NCBI GenBank assembly: GCA_024704175.1
Contig: CP085629.1
Location: forward strand, 620,001-684,000
Origin: Paenibacillus sp. P25
Lineage (GTDB): Bacteria; Bacillota; Bacilli; Paenibacillales; NBRC-103111
Direction: 5' to 3'
Length of the DNA stretch: 64,000 nt
Shown here: positions 35,552 to 43,866 of the stretch, piece by piece
How positions within the stretch are numbered: position 1 is the first letter of the stretch
Layout: the number at the start of each line of letters is the position of its first letter
Translations under genes and position numbers: made by a program
The notes under the pieces: generated by a model
Told to the model about the DNA's origin: nothing
The model's input: only the letters and a program-made list of their open reading frames with translations
The model's database searches: none

Positions 35552-35607
35552 TTTAGTACGAAATCGAAGTAAATGATTGTGTTCAGTTTAGTACGAATTC
35601 GTATTAA
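35552..35607. promoter_or_regulatory. Twin palindromic operators upstream of marR
   Basis: TTTAGTACGAAATCGAAGTAAA (35552-35573, near-palindrome) and TTTAGTACGAATTCGTATTAA (35587-35607, palindrome around GAATTC) are 35 bases apart. With the copy at 35051 they give three sites around marR and its downstream gene, as expected for autorepression. Confidence 0.7.
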
Positions 35608-35873
35608 TGTCAAGACTGCCAATTCGGTTGACTGTCAAACCGATAGTATTACCGACTATTCGAAGCGCCACCGATATCCGGAAACTCTAGCCAGCTACGA
35701 GGTGAGGCGCAAAGAATTATACCGCCGGTATTTCTAGTAATTTATGAATAAAAGGATTGGCACATTGGTAACAGCTTCGCCGGTACCCTAAAAGTTGATT
35801 TCACATATTACAATGCACATAAGCCGGATTCCTTAACGTACGGAATTTCCGGCTTGTTTGATCTAATTTTTCA
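35608..35873. other. Non-coding right end of the transposon
   Basis: No convincing gene. The inner part is unremarkable. The last 53 bases (35821-35873) mirror the left subterminal region 27918-27970, including the palindrome AAGCCGGA...CCGTACG...TCCGGCTT, so the ends of the element are similar over about 90 bases, not only 38. Confidence 0.7.
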
Positions 35874-35911
35874 CTTAGCGTACGTTTTTCGCGTTTTGTT
35901 GGTGGTACCCC
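35874..35911 (-). repeat. Right terminal inverted repeat of the transposon
   Basis: Reads CTTAGCGTACG... to ...GGTGGTACCCC on the plus strand; its complement matches the left repeat at 37 of 38 bases. Confidence 0.96.
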
Positions 35912-35916
35912 TATTA
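35912..35916 (+). repeat. Target-site duplication, right copy
   Basis: TATTA, identical to 27875-27879. Confidence 0.95.
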
Positions 35917-36017
35917 GCGTAGAGTACTCTTTAACGGATAAAGGCAAGGAATATAGGACCATACTCTTTCAAATGCGCAAATGGGGAGAAAAATGGACCG
36001 CGATTCCAAAAGAATAA
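35917..36017 (+). pseudogene. HxlR-family regulator, 3' part
   Basis: Continues the frame of 27648-27879: SVEYSLTDKGKEYRTILFQM, RKWGEKWTAIPKE and stop. The wing and C-terminal dimer helix of the HxlR fold are here. Without this part the 5' fragment would lack the wing and dimerisation helix, so the regulator is almost certainly non-functional. Confidence 0.9.
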
Positions 36018-36183
36018 AAGAAATGGCTGGCTTTAGTTTTTTTCTCTTATAAAGCCTTCAGTTATATGGTTATGGCGTAAGGGAGGAGCCTCGGCGCTAT
36101 TTTTGAAAAAACGGAACCGGGAAGGTATGATGGAAGCAGAAGTGTGCAGCGGGAGCAACGAAATGCGGGATAGGAGGTGCGGG

Positions 36184-37595
36184 ATGAAGCGGGTCGTCGA
36201 TATCGAAACTTCGAGAATTCGTAATTTTATCGCTTTTCAGCGGGACCCGCTCGGTTTTCTGACCGAGGTGCTGCATGCCGGCGAAGTGATTTCTCTCCGC
36301 GGAGGCAGCAAACGTCCGACGTTTATCGTGCATTCGCCCGAATTTATCCATGAAATCCTGGTAGCGCAGGAGGGGGCTTTCAAGAAGGGGCGCTCCGCGG
36401 AGGTGCTCCGCCGGACGATCGGAGACGGCCTGCTGACGACATCGGGCGAGAGGCACCGCCAGCAGAAGCAGTATTTGCAGCCGGCCTTTTATAAAGAGCG
36501 GCTTCAGGCTTATGCGCGCACGATTGTGGAGGAAACGGAGCGGCTTGCAGACCGGATCATCCCGGGACAGCCATTCAGCCTAAGCGACGAAATGATGCAG
36601 CTCACGCTGACGATTATCACCCGCACGATGTTCGCGACCGATACGGAGGACAGGAAGGCGGAGCTGGCCGCGGCGGTTAACGATACGATCGAGCGGACGG
36701 CGAGGACGCTATTCTCGCCCTTTCAGCGCCGCTGAGCTTTCCCACCCCCGGGAACATCGTTCACCGTCGGGCCATTCGAACGCTGGAGTCGATGGTCTGT
36801 GAAACGATCGCAAATGCGCGCAGTGAGCCGGAGCGGTACCGGCATACGATGCTGGGCCTTTTGCTGGACACCCGTGATGCGGAAGGCCGGGAGCTTCCCG
36901 AAGCGGAAATCCGCGATCAGATGATGACGATGCTGCTGGCCGGTCACGAGACGACGGCGAATCTCTTATGCTGGATCTGGTACGCGCTGGGTGAAAATCC
37001 GGAAGTCGAAGCCGGGTTTTATGAAGAGGCGGATGCGCTGGAGCCAGCGGGTGAACAAGCTTTCGATGCATACCGGTCTCTGTCTTATACGAACCGGATT
37101 ATTCAGGAAGCGCTGCGCCTGTATCCCCCGGCCTGGATTATTCTAAGGGAGACGGATCAAGCTGTAACGATGCTTGGAGAAGCGTTCCCGGCCGGCGGCT
37201 CTTTCCTGATCAGCCCGTATGCCATTCACCGGAACGGGAACGTCTTCGAGGAGCCGGAAGCCTTCCGGCCGGAGCGTTTCCGGGAGGGTGCCGGCAAGTG
37301 GCCGAGATTCGCTTATTTCCCATTCGGCGGAGGCTCCCGAAGCTGCATCGGAGCTCAATTCGCCCTCCTTGAAGCGGCACTCATCCTGGCTGTGCTGGGG
37401 CGCAGATTCCGCTTTCGCCGTACCGATGCCGGACCCGTCCGGCCGGAGCCCCTTGTGTCGCTGCGGATCCGCGGAGGGCTGGTGATGACACCGCAGCGCC
37501 GGGGAGAAGCGATTAGAAGAGGGCTCGCTAACGATAGAAGGGGAGGATACGATGAGAACCGAAAACCAAGTACAGAGGAAATTGAACGAATTTAA
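36184..37595 (+). CDS. Cytochrome P450 (one frameshift in this sequence)
   Basis: Haem monooxygenase of about 470 residues. Visible are the C-helix HRQQKQYLQPAF, the I-helix oxygen-activation motif MMTMLLAGHETTANLL, the ExxR motif in QEALRLYPPAWIILR and the haem loop FGGGSRSCIGAQFAL with the Cys ligand. A lost T near 36722 (TTTT to TTT, restoring FSPFSAPLSFPTPGN) splits it. GGAGGTGCGGG precedes ATG 36184; the longer upstream frame lacks a site. No ferredoxin or reductase gene is adjacent. The 3' end overlaps the next small gene by 44 bases. Confidence 0.88.
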
Positions 37596-37746
37596 GCTGC
37601 AGCTGCAGTCCCTGCAGTCGCGGCTTTCATCGGCCGAAGCCGAGGAGGAGAAACAGCGGCTTCAGCGTGAAATCGATCATCTGGAGGACAAGATCATGCT
37701 GCTCGAATGGGTGCTGTTCGAACCGACGGGAAGCTATCACGGTTAG
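37552..37746 (+). CDS. Small coiled-coil protein
   Basis: A 64-residue, highly charged protein (QRKLNEFKLQLQSLQSRLSS, EKQRLQREIDHLEDKIMLLEWVL) predicted to be one long coiled coil with a short tail. GGGGAGGATACG precedes the ATG, which lies inside the 3' end of the P450 gene, implying coupled translation. Function unknown. Confidence 0.65.
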   Translation: MRTENQVQRKLNEFKLQLQSLQSRLSSAEAEEEKQRLQREIDHLEDKIMLLEWVLFEPTGSYHG

Positions 37747-37898
37747 GTTTGAGTGAAGAATTTGTTTCTTTTCAGTACGGTAAAATTGCGCTAGAATGGA
37801 AACGTTCACGTGTTCAATCACCCTGCGCCGGGCGGATCATCCCTTGATTTGCCGGCGCGGATGCCTTATGAAAATCAAGGAGCGGGGACGGGATTAGG

Positions 37899-38741
37899 AT
37901 GAGGATGGATGCTCACCAGCACTTTTGGCAGAGAGAACGGGGAGATTATGATTGGATTTCTCCGGAAATGAAAGCGATTTATCGGGATTTTGGGCCGGAG
38001 GACCTGGTGCCGCACCTGGATCGTAATCACATCGATAAAACGATTGTCGTTCAAGCGGCACCGACGCTGAGGGACACCGAGTTTATGCTGGAGCTGAGCG
38101 GGAAATCGGACCGGATCGCGGGGGTGGTAGGCTGGCTTGATTTAACAAGCCCGGACTTTAAAGAGCAGTACCGTACGTTTCGCCGGCATCCTGCATTCGT
38201 AGGAATCCGCGTCATGATCCAGGAGATGGTGGACGCCCGGGAAGTGCTGCAGCCCGATGTTTTGGAAGCGCTTCGCTTTCTGGCCTCCGAGGATTTGCCG
38301 GTTGATTTGCTGCTGCGGTCGAACCAGCTTCCCGAGACGCTGGAGTCGCTGAAGGCCGTACCCGGCCTTAGAGGCGTGATCGACCATATCGCGAAGCCGG
38401 TGATTGCCGAAGGGCAGTGGGAGCCATGGCGTTCGCAAATGGAGGAGGCGGCGTCTCATCCGAACATTTACTGCAAGCTGTCGGGTATGGTGACGGAAGC
38501 CGATCATAAGCAGTGGAAGCCGGTACATTTCTTCCGGTACGTAAGACATATCGTGCAAGTATTCGGCACGGAACGCGTCCTGTTCGGCGACGACTGGCCG
38601 GTATGCCTGCTCGCTGCAGATTATGACCAGGTCGTTTCCCTGCTCGAGGAAGCGCTGCCCGAAGGGCTGGATGAAACAGCGCGGGCGAACATTTTCGGTT
38701 TGAACGCCGTGCGCTTTTATAAGCTGGAGCATTTGCTGTAA
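37899..38741 (+). CDS. Amidohydrolase of the fuconolactonase/rhamnonolactonase group
   Basis: Metal-dependent hydrolase of 280 residues (amidohydrolase 2 family). It starts MRMDAHQHFWQR with the HxH metal motif, has GVIDHIAKP, CKLSGMVTEA and the closing LFGDDWPVCLL with the metal-binding Asp. The closest functional group is sugar lactonases such as L-fuconolactonase and L-rhamnono-1,4-lactonase. The rhamnose operon lies 3 kb downstream on the same strand but is of the phosphorylating type, which needs no lactonase, so the link is only suggestive. Confidence 0.82.
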   Translation: MRMDAHQHFWQRERGDYDWISPEMKAIYRDFGPEDLVPHLDRNHIDKTIVVQAAPTLRDTEFMLELSGKSDRIAGVVGWLDLTSPDFKEQYRTFRRHPAFVGIRVMIQEMVDAREVLQPDVLEALRFLASEDLPVDLLLRSNQLPETLESLKAVPGLRGVIDHIAKPVIAEGQWEPWRSQMEEAASHPNIYCKLSGMVTEADHKQWKPVHFFRYVRHIVQVFGTERVLFGDDWPVCLLAADYDQVVSLLEEALPEGLDETARANIFGLNAVRFYKLEHLL

Positions 38742-38800
38742 GCACATCATTCGGATGAACGACGCTCTGATCCCTTCGGGATAGAGCGCTCATTCATGTA

Positions 38801-38850
38801 AAAAACGCTCGAGAGGCCCCTGACCTGGCGCCGTCTCGAGCTTTGTTTTT
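38801..38850. terminator. Bidirectional terminator between amidohydrolase and MFS genes
   Basis: GCTCGAGA / TCTCGAGC stem flanked by A residues on the left and T residues on the right, between convergent genes. A second hairpin (GCTCTgATCCC/GGGATAGAGC) lies just left at 38763-38787. Confidence 0.8.
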
Positions 38851-38858
38851 AGAAACTG

Positions 38859-40538
38859 CTATGCCCTGCCTTTTCCGCTTCTCGCCAAGTTCAGTACGAG
38901 AGGGAATAGCGAGGCGCTAATGGCGGCGAGCACATAAAGGCAGAGGATGAAGGAATCCATGTAGTTCTGCGCATTGGCCTGGCGGATGCTTTCTGTGTAA
39001 AGCGACTTGGCCTGATCCGGTATCGAGGCCGGGCGGCATTCCGCAGGTACGGCGGCCGGATCGTTCCCGCGAACGAGAACGGGATAACAAGTGCGAAACG
39101 TCTGAAGTGCCGTATCGCTTAGCTCCAGAGCGGCCGTATTTGCCGGCAGGCTCCGGCGAAGCCGCTGCTCGACTTCCCGGCTTACCGTGTCCGCATGATA
39201 GTTCAAAGCGTTGAGCCAGATTACGCCGATGACGGCGATTCCTATGGCGTAAGCCATCTGCATGCCGGTCGTCAGAATGCCGGATGCGGAGCCGACGTCT
39301 TCCTTGCGGATTTTGGCCAGTACGATGTTCGTTAACGGCGAAGCGATGAGACCTTGGCCGAAGCCGAGCACCGCCAGAACAGGAATCCATTCGTAGCCGA
39401 TCAAGGCCGTTCCCGTCCAATGGGCGAACAGCGCGAGCGACAAGTAGCCAACGAAGGTCAGTACGGAGCCGATCGTCAGAACATGCGGCCCGAACCGGGA
39501 GACGGCTTTCGCAGACCATAGCGAAGCGAGGAAATATCCGACTCCCATCGGCAGGATCACAGTCCCCGATTGGAGTGCCGTAAAGCCGAGTCCGATCTGC
39601 AGCAAATAGGCAGTTATGAGGAAGAAAGCGGCCTGAGCGCACATCAGCAGGAACACGATCAGCATCCCCAGGCTGAATCCCCGGCGCCGGAAAAGCTCCA
39701 CGTTCATAAAAGGCTCGCGGCTTCGGCGAATGAGTCTCTTTTCAAACCAGATGAAGGCGGCGAGGGTCGGAAGCGACAGGAGCAGACACACAATCAAGGA
39801 GAGCGGCCACCCTTCCTTTTGCCCCTGAACAAGAGGGTATACCAAGAGCAGCAATCCGGCGGCGACCATCACCGCACCGAACCAGTCGAGCTTGGCGCCG
39901 GAGTTCTGCTTCGACTCCCCGATCAGCGGCGTGAGGACCAGAATGGCAATGCCGATCGGTACACTGAAGAAAAATACGCTACGCCAGTCAAGCCCCCACG
40001 GGTCGATGCGCAGGAGCAGTCCGCCGATCAATTGCCCGCTGGACGCGGCGATGCCTTGGGTCGCCCCGTACATGCCGAATACCGCACCGCGCTTTTCCGG
40101 CGGATAGTTGACCTGGATGAGCGAGATGACCTGGGGGGTAATCAAAGCGGCGCTTAAGCCCTGCAGGATCCGGGCCAGCACAAGAATCGGCACGCCGGTC
40201 GCAAGGCCACAGAGCAGCGAAGACAGCGTAAAGCCGGCTACCCCGAACAACAGCATTTTTCTCCGGCCGAACCGGTCTCCGAAACGGCCCCCAATAATCA
40301 GGGCGACGGCGTAGGCGAGTGAGTAACCGGTGATGACGAATTGAACGCCCGAAAAGCTGGACATGAGGCCACGCTGAATGGCAGGCGTAGCCACGTTGAC
40401 AATAAAATTGTTCGCCACCGACATAAACACCGACAGCATCATGACGGCGAGCATCACCCCGGGCCTCCGGCGCGGCTCCTCTACCGCAGATTGGGGGCCG
40501 AGCGATACGGACTTTGCGGTTAACGACAAAAAAACCAC
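38859..40538 (-). CDS. DHA2-family multidrug MFS exporter
   Basis: Proton-driven exporter of the EmrB/QacA group with 14 predicted membrane helices, about 559 residues. Motif A is GGRFGDRFGRRKMLLFGVAGF, motif C region GLSAALITPQVISLIQ, and a long extracellular loop (CYPVLVRGNDPAAVPAECRP) lies before the last helix. The GTG at 40538 is very close to GGAGAAGG; a TTG three codons later (40529) has better spacing. It is divergent from a tetR gene with shared operators, so it is very probably repressed by that TetR. Confidence 0.88.
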   Translation of the reverse strand: MVFLSLTAKSVSLGPQSAVEEPRRRPGVMLAVMMLSVFMSVANNFIVNVATPAIQRGLMSSFSGVQFVITGYSLAYAVALIIGGRFGDRFGRRKMLLFGVAGFTLSSLLCGLATGVPILVLARILQGLSAALITPQVISLIQVNYPPEKRGAVFGMYGATQGIAASSGQLIGGLLLRIDPWGLDWRSVFFFSVPIGIAILVLTPLIGESKQNSGAKLDWFGAVMVAAGLLLLVYPLVQGQKEGWPLSLIVCLLLSLPTLAAFIWFEKRLIRRSREPFMNVELFRRRGFSLGMLIVFLLMCAQAAFFLITAYLLQIGLGFTALQSGTVILPMGVGYFLASLWSAKAVSRFGPHVLTIGSVLTFVGYLSLALFAHWTGTALIGYEWIPVLAVLGFGQGLIASPLTNIVLAKIRKEDVGSASGILTTGMQMAYAIGIAVIGVIWLNALNYHADTVSREVEQRLRRSLPANTAALELSDTALQTFRTCYPVLVRGNDPAAVPAECRPASIPDQAKSLYTESIRQANAQNYMDSFILCLYVLAAISASLFPLVLNLARSGKGRA

Positions 40539-40587
40539 CTTCTCCTTTTCTCCCCGTATTCTCCGGCGGTGCCGGTTTGCTATTTGA

Positions 40588-40679
40588 TTGACAGCAAAAG
40601 GGGATTTTTTATAAAATGAGGTAGACAGATCTGTCTCCTATTCTGTGATTATGATACAGACAGATCTGTCTCATGTCAA
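40588..40679. promoter_or_regulatory. Overlapping promoters with two TetR operators
   Basis: AGACAGATCTGTCT, a perfect 14-bp palindrome, occurs at 40623-40636 and 40658-40671. Plus-strand promoter for tetR: TTGACA 40588-40593, 16-base spacer, TATAAA 40610-40615. Minus-strand promoter for the exporter: TTGACA (complement of 40674-40679), 17-base spacer, TATCAT (complement of 40651-40656), with the second operator filling the spacer. The promoters point toward each other and their transcripts cross. Confidence 0.85.
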
Positions 40680-40710
40680 CGATTATTTTACACCTATATG
40701 GAATGGGATG

Positions 40711-41286
40711 ATGGATATGGAAAAGAAAGAATCGGCTAAAGAGCGGATTCTGCGCGTCGCCACGGATCTGTTTTACCGGGAAGGGATTCGGGCGGTCGGC
40801 ATCGACCGGATTATACTTGAATCGGGTGTGGCCAAAGCCAGCTTTTACCGCAGCTTCGCGACCAAGGACGATCTTGTCGTCGCTTTCCTGGAGCAGCGGC
40901 ACAGGAGCAGCATGGCCCGAATCGATGAAGCGGAGCGGCGTTATCCGGATTCTCCCGTCGATCAGCTTCTGTTCCTGTTCGAGAGCCTGGCGGACCGGCT
41001 GGCGGAGCCGGATTTCCGCGGATGTCCGTATATGAATACTTCGGTGGAATTTCCCGATGCCGACCACCCCGGCCACCGCAAGGCCGCTGAATTGCGCCAG
41101 CAGCAGTGGGATCGGGTCACGCAAATTGCGGAGCGGGCCGGTGCGCGGGATCCGATGGAGCTCTCCGTACAGCTCAGGATGATGTACAGCGGCGCCACGA
41201 TGATCGGCTATATGAATAAAACCGACTTTCGGCGCGAGTACATGCTCAGCGCCGTCCGCACGCTGATCGAGAAGCAGCTGGCCTGA
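40711..41286 (+). CDS. TetR-family repressor of the exporter
   Basis: About 191 residues. The N-terminal helix-turn-helix reads AKERILRVATDLFYREGIRAVGIDRIILESGVAKASFYRSFATKDDLVVAFL; the C-terminal ligand domain includes FRGCPYMNTSVEFPDADHPGH, a pattern of the AcrR/YxaF-like group. Start could be ATG 40708, 40711 or 40717; I use 40711 (MDMEKKESAKERIL). Twin palindromes upstream are the likely operators. The inducer is unknown. Confidence 0.88.
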   Translation: MDMEKKESAKERILRVATDLFYREGIRAVGIDRIILESGVAKASFYRSFATKDDLVVAFLEQRHRSSMARIDEAERRYPDSPVDQLLFLFESLADRLAEPDFRGCPYMNTSVEFPDADHPGHRKAAELRQQQWDRVTQIAERAGARDPMELSVQLRMMYSGATMIGYMNKTDFRREYMLSAVRTLIEKQLA

Positions 41287-41656
41287 ATTTGGGGCCCGTC
41301 TATTCGGGTGTCCGGAGCGGTATCTTGCTTTGGAACGGAAGCCGCTTGAGCCCCGGCTGAGATCTGAGGCGAAGTTTAGATTTTAATGTTTTTTCAATAA
41401 GAAGATGGTCCCTTATCGTCGCAACTGTCTCCCTCTGCCATAAGCAGGGGGATTTTTTTAACGATATAGAAAGTTTAAGTTCACTAAAGTATTAAAGCGG
41501 ACTGCGACTTTCTATACCAAGAAAAAATTTCCTGCTTACGAAGCGGGTTTGCTACACAAACCTAAGGTCTGGCTCGCTTTGAAGGACTCCGATAAGGAAT
41601 TTTTCTTATCCCGTATAAAATTAAAAAAATTCCCGCCGCAATCTATTGAATTAGGA
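41287..41656. other. Intergenic region with terminator
   Basis: No gene is supported between tetR and the rhamnose operon. A hairpin CCCTCTGC / GCAGGGGG with a T run (41431-41459) ends tetR transcription. The following A+T-rich stretch contains a loose inverted repeat but nothing I can name. Confidence 0.7.
41431..41459 (+). terminator. Terminator after tetR
   Basis: CCCTCTGC (41431-41438) pairs with GCAGGGGG (41444-41451, one G-T pair), followed by six T residues. Confidence 0.75.
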
Positions 41657-41756
41657 ATAAACAAATATAAACAAAAATAAATATACAAAAACAAACGAAT
41701 ATGATAGGATGAAATCAGAGGTAAACAAATAGAATACAACAGGTAAACGGGAGGAA
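41657..41756 (+). promoter_or_regulatory. Promoter region of the rhamnose operon with TAAACAAA repeats
   Basis: TAAACAAA occurs at 41658, 41668 and 41722, the first two 10 bases apart, with related ACAAAAACAAAC at 41685-41696; TATGAT (41700-41705) could be the -10. Direct T/G-rich or A/C-rich repeats of this kind are typical targets of DeoR-family repressors, so RhaR binding is plausible. GGGAGG at 41750-41755 is the ribosome site for GTG 41764. Confidence 0.5.
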
Positions 41757-41763
41757 ACAGACA

Positions 41764-43833
41764 GTGGTTGCTAACTTATGGGATAACGACAAAGCTGCAC
41801 AGGCGGGGAGCGGTTTAGGGGAACTCGTGTACCGTTCCAATCTGCTGGGCACGGACCGTTCCGTCGCCAACTGGGGCGGAGGCAACACCTCGATGAAGAC
41901 GACGGAAACGGATTTCCGCGGCCGTCCGGTAGAAGTGATGTGGGTGAAGGGCAGCGGCTCCGACCTGGCCACGATGAAAGCGGGCAATTTCACGGGGCTG
42001 CGCATGGAGGACATCCGTCCGCTGATCGAGCGCGAATCGATGTCCGATGAAGAAATGGTCGCCTACCTCGCTCACTGCATGATCGACAGCAAGCATCCGC
42101 GCGCTTCCATCGAGACGTCGCTGCATGCGTTTCTGCCGTTCAAGCATGTGGACCACACGCATCCGGACGCGATCATTTCTCTGTGCTGCTCGGATAACGG
42201 CAAGGAGCTGGCCCGCGAAATTTACGGCGACCGCTTCGTTTGGGTGCCTTATGTGCGTCCGGGCTTCACGCTGTCCAAAATGATCGCCGAAGGCGTCAGA
42301 AACAACCCGAAGGCGGAGCTGGTGCTGATGGAGAAGCACGGCCTCGTCACCTGGGCCGACAATTCCCATGACTGCTACCTGAAGACGCTGGCGATCATCG
42401 GCGAAGCCGAAAGCTTCATCGAAGCCCGCGTGAAGGAAGAAACGCTCTTCGGCGGGGCGAAGTACCAAGCACTGGCGGAAGAAGAGCGCCGCAGCATTGT
42501 GGCCCAGGTTCTCCCGTCCGTTCGCGGTGCGGTCAGCGAAGGGAAGAAAATGCTCGTCACTTACGACGATGCCCCCGATGTGCTGCAATTTGTGAACAGC
42601 AAGGATGCCGCGGAGCTGTCCCAAGTAGGAGCCGCTTGCCCGGACCATCTCGTTCATACGAAGATGAAGCCGCTGTTCGTGAACTGGGATCCTGCCGGCG
42701 GCAACGTCGACAGCCTGCTTCAAGCTTTAAAAGAAGGCATAGCCGCTTATAAAGAAGAATATAAAGCTTATTTCGAACGGAACAAAAACGACGGAGACCA
42801 AATGTTCGAAGCCGCACCGCGCGTCATTCTCATTCCGGGGATCGGCATGCTGAATACGGGCAAAAGCTGGGCCATGGCCGATGTCAGCGGACAGCTCTAC
42901 CATCGTGCGATCTCCGTCATGCGCGGCGCCACCTCGCTGGGCCGTTTCGTCTCGCTCAGCGAGAACGAATCTTATAACGTTGAATACTGGCCGCTCGAGC
43001 TTTACAAACTGACGCTCGCTCCGGCCGAGGCGGAGTTCTCCCGCAAAGTGGCTTTCGTCACCGGCGGTGCAGGCGGCATCGGAAGCGCGACCGTCAAGCA
43101 GTTCCTGAAGGACGGCGGACATGTGGTCATTGCCGATCTTAACATCGAAGGCGCGCAGAAGCTCGCATCCGAACTGAACGCTGAGTACGGCGCCAATCGG
43201 GCGTTAGCCGTCAAAATCGATGTGACGAAGGAAGAGGAAGTCGAGGCGGCGTTCCGCGAAACGGTGCTTGCCTACGGCGGCGTGGATATCGTTGTAAATA
43301 ATGCGGGGCTTGCGACCTCCAGTCCTTTCGATGAAACGTCGCTCAAGGAATGGAACCTGAACATGAACGTGCTGGGTACCGGCTATTTCCTTGTGGCCCG
43401 CGAAGCTTTTAAAATCATGAAAAAGCAGGCGATCGGTGGTAACATGGTATTCGTAGGCTCCAAGAATTCCGTCTACGCCGGGAAGAACGCCTCAGCTTAC
43501 AGCACCGCCAAAGCGGCGGAAGTGCATTTGGCCCGCTGCATTGCAGCCGAAGGCGGCGAATTCGGCATCCGCGTCAACTCGGTACTGCCGGATGCGATCC
43601 TGCAGGGCTCGCAGATTTGGAACTCCAGCTGGCGCAATGAAAGAGCGGCCGCCTACGGGATTGAGCCGGATCAGCTGGAAGAATATTATCGCAAGCGGAC
43701 AACGCTGCTCGTGAACATTTATCCGCAGGACATCGCCGACGCCATCACCTTCTTCGCTTCCTCCAAATCGGAGAAGACGACCGGCCGCATGCTGACCGTA
43801 GATGGCGGCGTACCTGCGGCATTCACCCGCTAA
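41764..43833 (+). CDS. rhaEW: Bifunctional rhamnulose-1-phosphate aldolase / lactaldehyde dehydrogenase
   Basis: Two-domain enzyme of 689 residues. The N-terminal class II aldolase domain (about 1-400; WGGGNTSMKTTETDF, HTHPDAIISL, VLMEKHGLVTWA) splits rhamnulose-1-phosphate to dihydroxyacetone phosphate and L-lactaldehyde. The C-terminal short-chain dehydrogenase domain (about 420-689; AFVTGGAGGIGSATV, NNAGLATSSP, SAYSTAKAAEVHLAR with the YxxxK pair) oxidises lactaldehyde. This is the arrangement of Bacillus YuxG. GTG start with GGGAGG eight bases upstream. First gene of the rhamnose operon. Confidence 0.93.
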   Translation: MVANLWDNDKAAQAGSGLGELVYRSNLLGTDRSVANWGGGNTSMKTTETDFRGRPVEVMWVKGSGSDLATMKAGNFTGLRMEDIRPLIERESMSDEEMVAYLAHCMIDSKHPRASIETSLHAFLPFKHVDHTHPDAIISLCCSDNGKELAREIYGDRFVWVPYVRPGFTLSKMIAEGVRNNPKAELVLMEKHGLVTWADNSHDCYLKTLAIIGEAESFIEARVKEETLFGGAKYQALAEEERRSIVAQVLPSVRGAVSEGKKMLVTYDDAPDVLQFVNSKDAAELSQVGAACPDHLVHTKMKPLFVNWDPAGGNVDSLLQALKEGIAAYKEEYKAYFERNKNDGDQMFEAAPRVILIPGIGMLNTGKSWAMADVSGQLYHRAISVMRGATSLGRFVSLSENESYNVEYWPLELYKLTLAPAEAEFSRKVAFVTGGAGGIGSATVKQFLKDGGHVVIADLNIEGAQKLASELNAEYGANRALAVKIDVTKEEEVEAAFRETVLAYGGVDIVVNNAGLATSSPFDETSLKEWNLNMNVLGTGYFLVAREAFKIMKKQAIGGNMVFVGSKNSVYAGKNASAYSTAKAAEVHLARCIAAEGGEFGIRVNSVLPDAILQGSQIWNSSWRNERAAAYGIEPDQLEEYYRKRTTLLVNIYPQDIADAITFFASSKSEKTTGRMLTVDGGVPAAFTR

Positions 43834-43866
43834 TTCTATCCTCAGCAGGAAGGGAAGGGGTAACGC

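Larger units (their letters stand above)
27880..35911. mobile_element. Tn4430-like Tn3-family transposon (8,032 bp)
   Basis: Bounded by 38-bp inverted repeats (27880-27917 and 35874-35911, one mismatch) and 5-bp TATTA duplications. It carries a large DDE transposase (tnpA) and a tyrosine recombinase (tnpI), the combination typical of the Tn4430 subgroup, both on the minus strand. Cargo is an AbrB-like gene, an ABC transporter remnant, an esterase, a DUF2269 membrane protein, a small broken gene, a truncated ArsA ATPase and a MarR regulator. The cargo at 32.7-34.2 kb is much richer in A+T than the host sequence. tnpA has three in-frame stops, so the element probably cannot move on its own. Confidence 0.96.

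Noticed and set aside
35580..35740. Open frame ending SYEVRRKELYRRYF before the right transposon end
   Set aside because: It would start inside the marR operators without a ribosome site and matches nothing I recognise.
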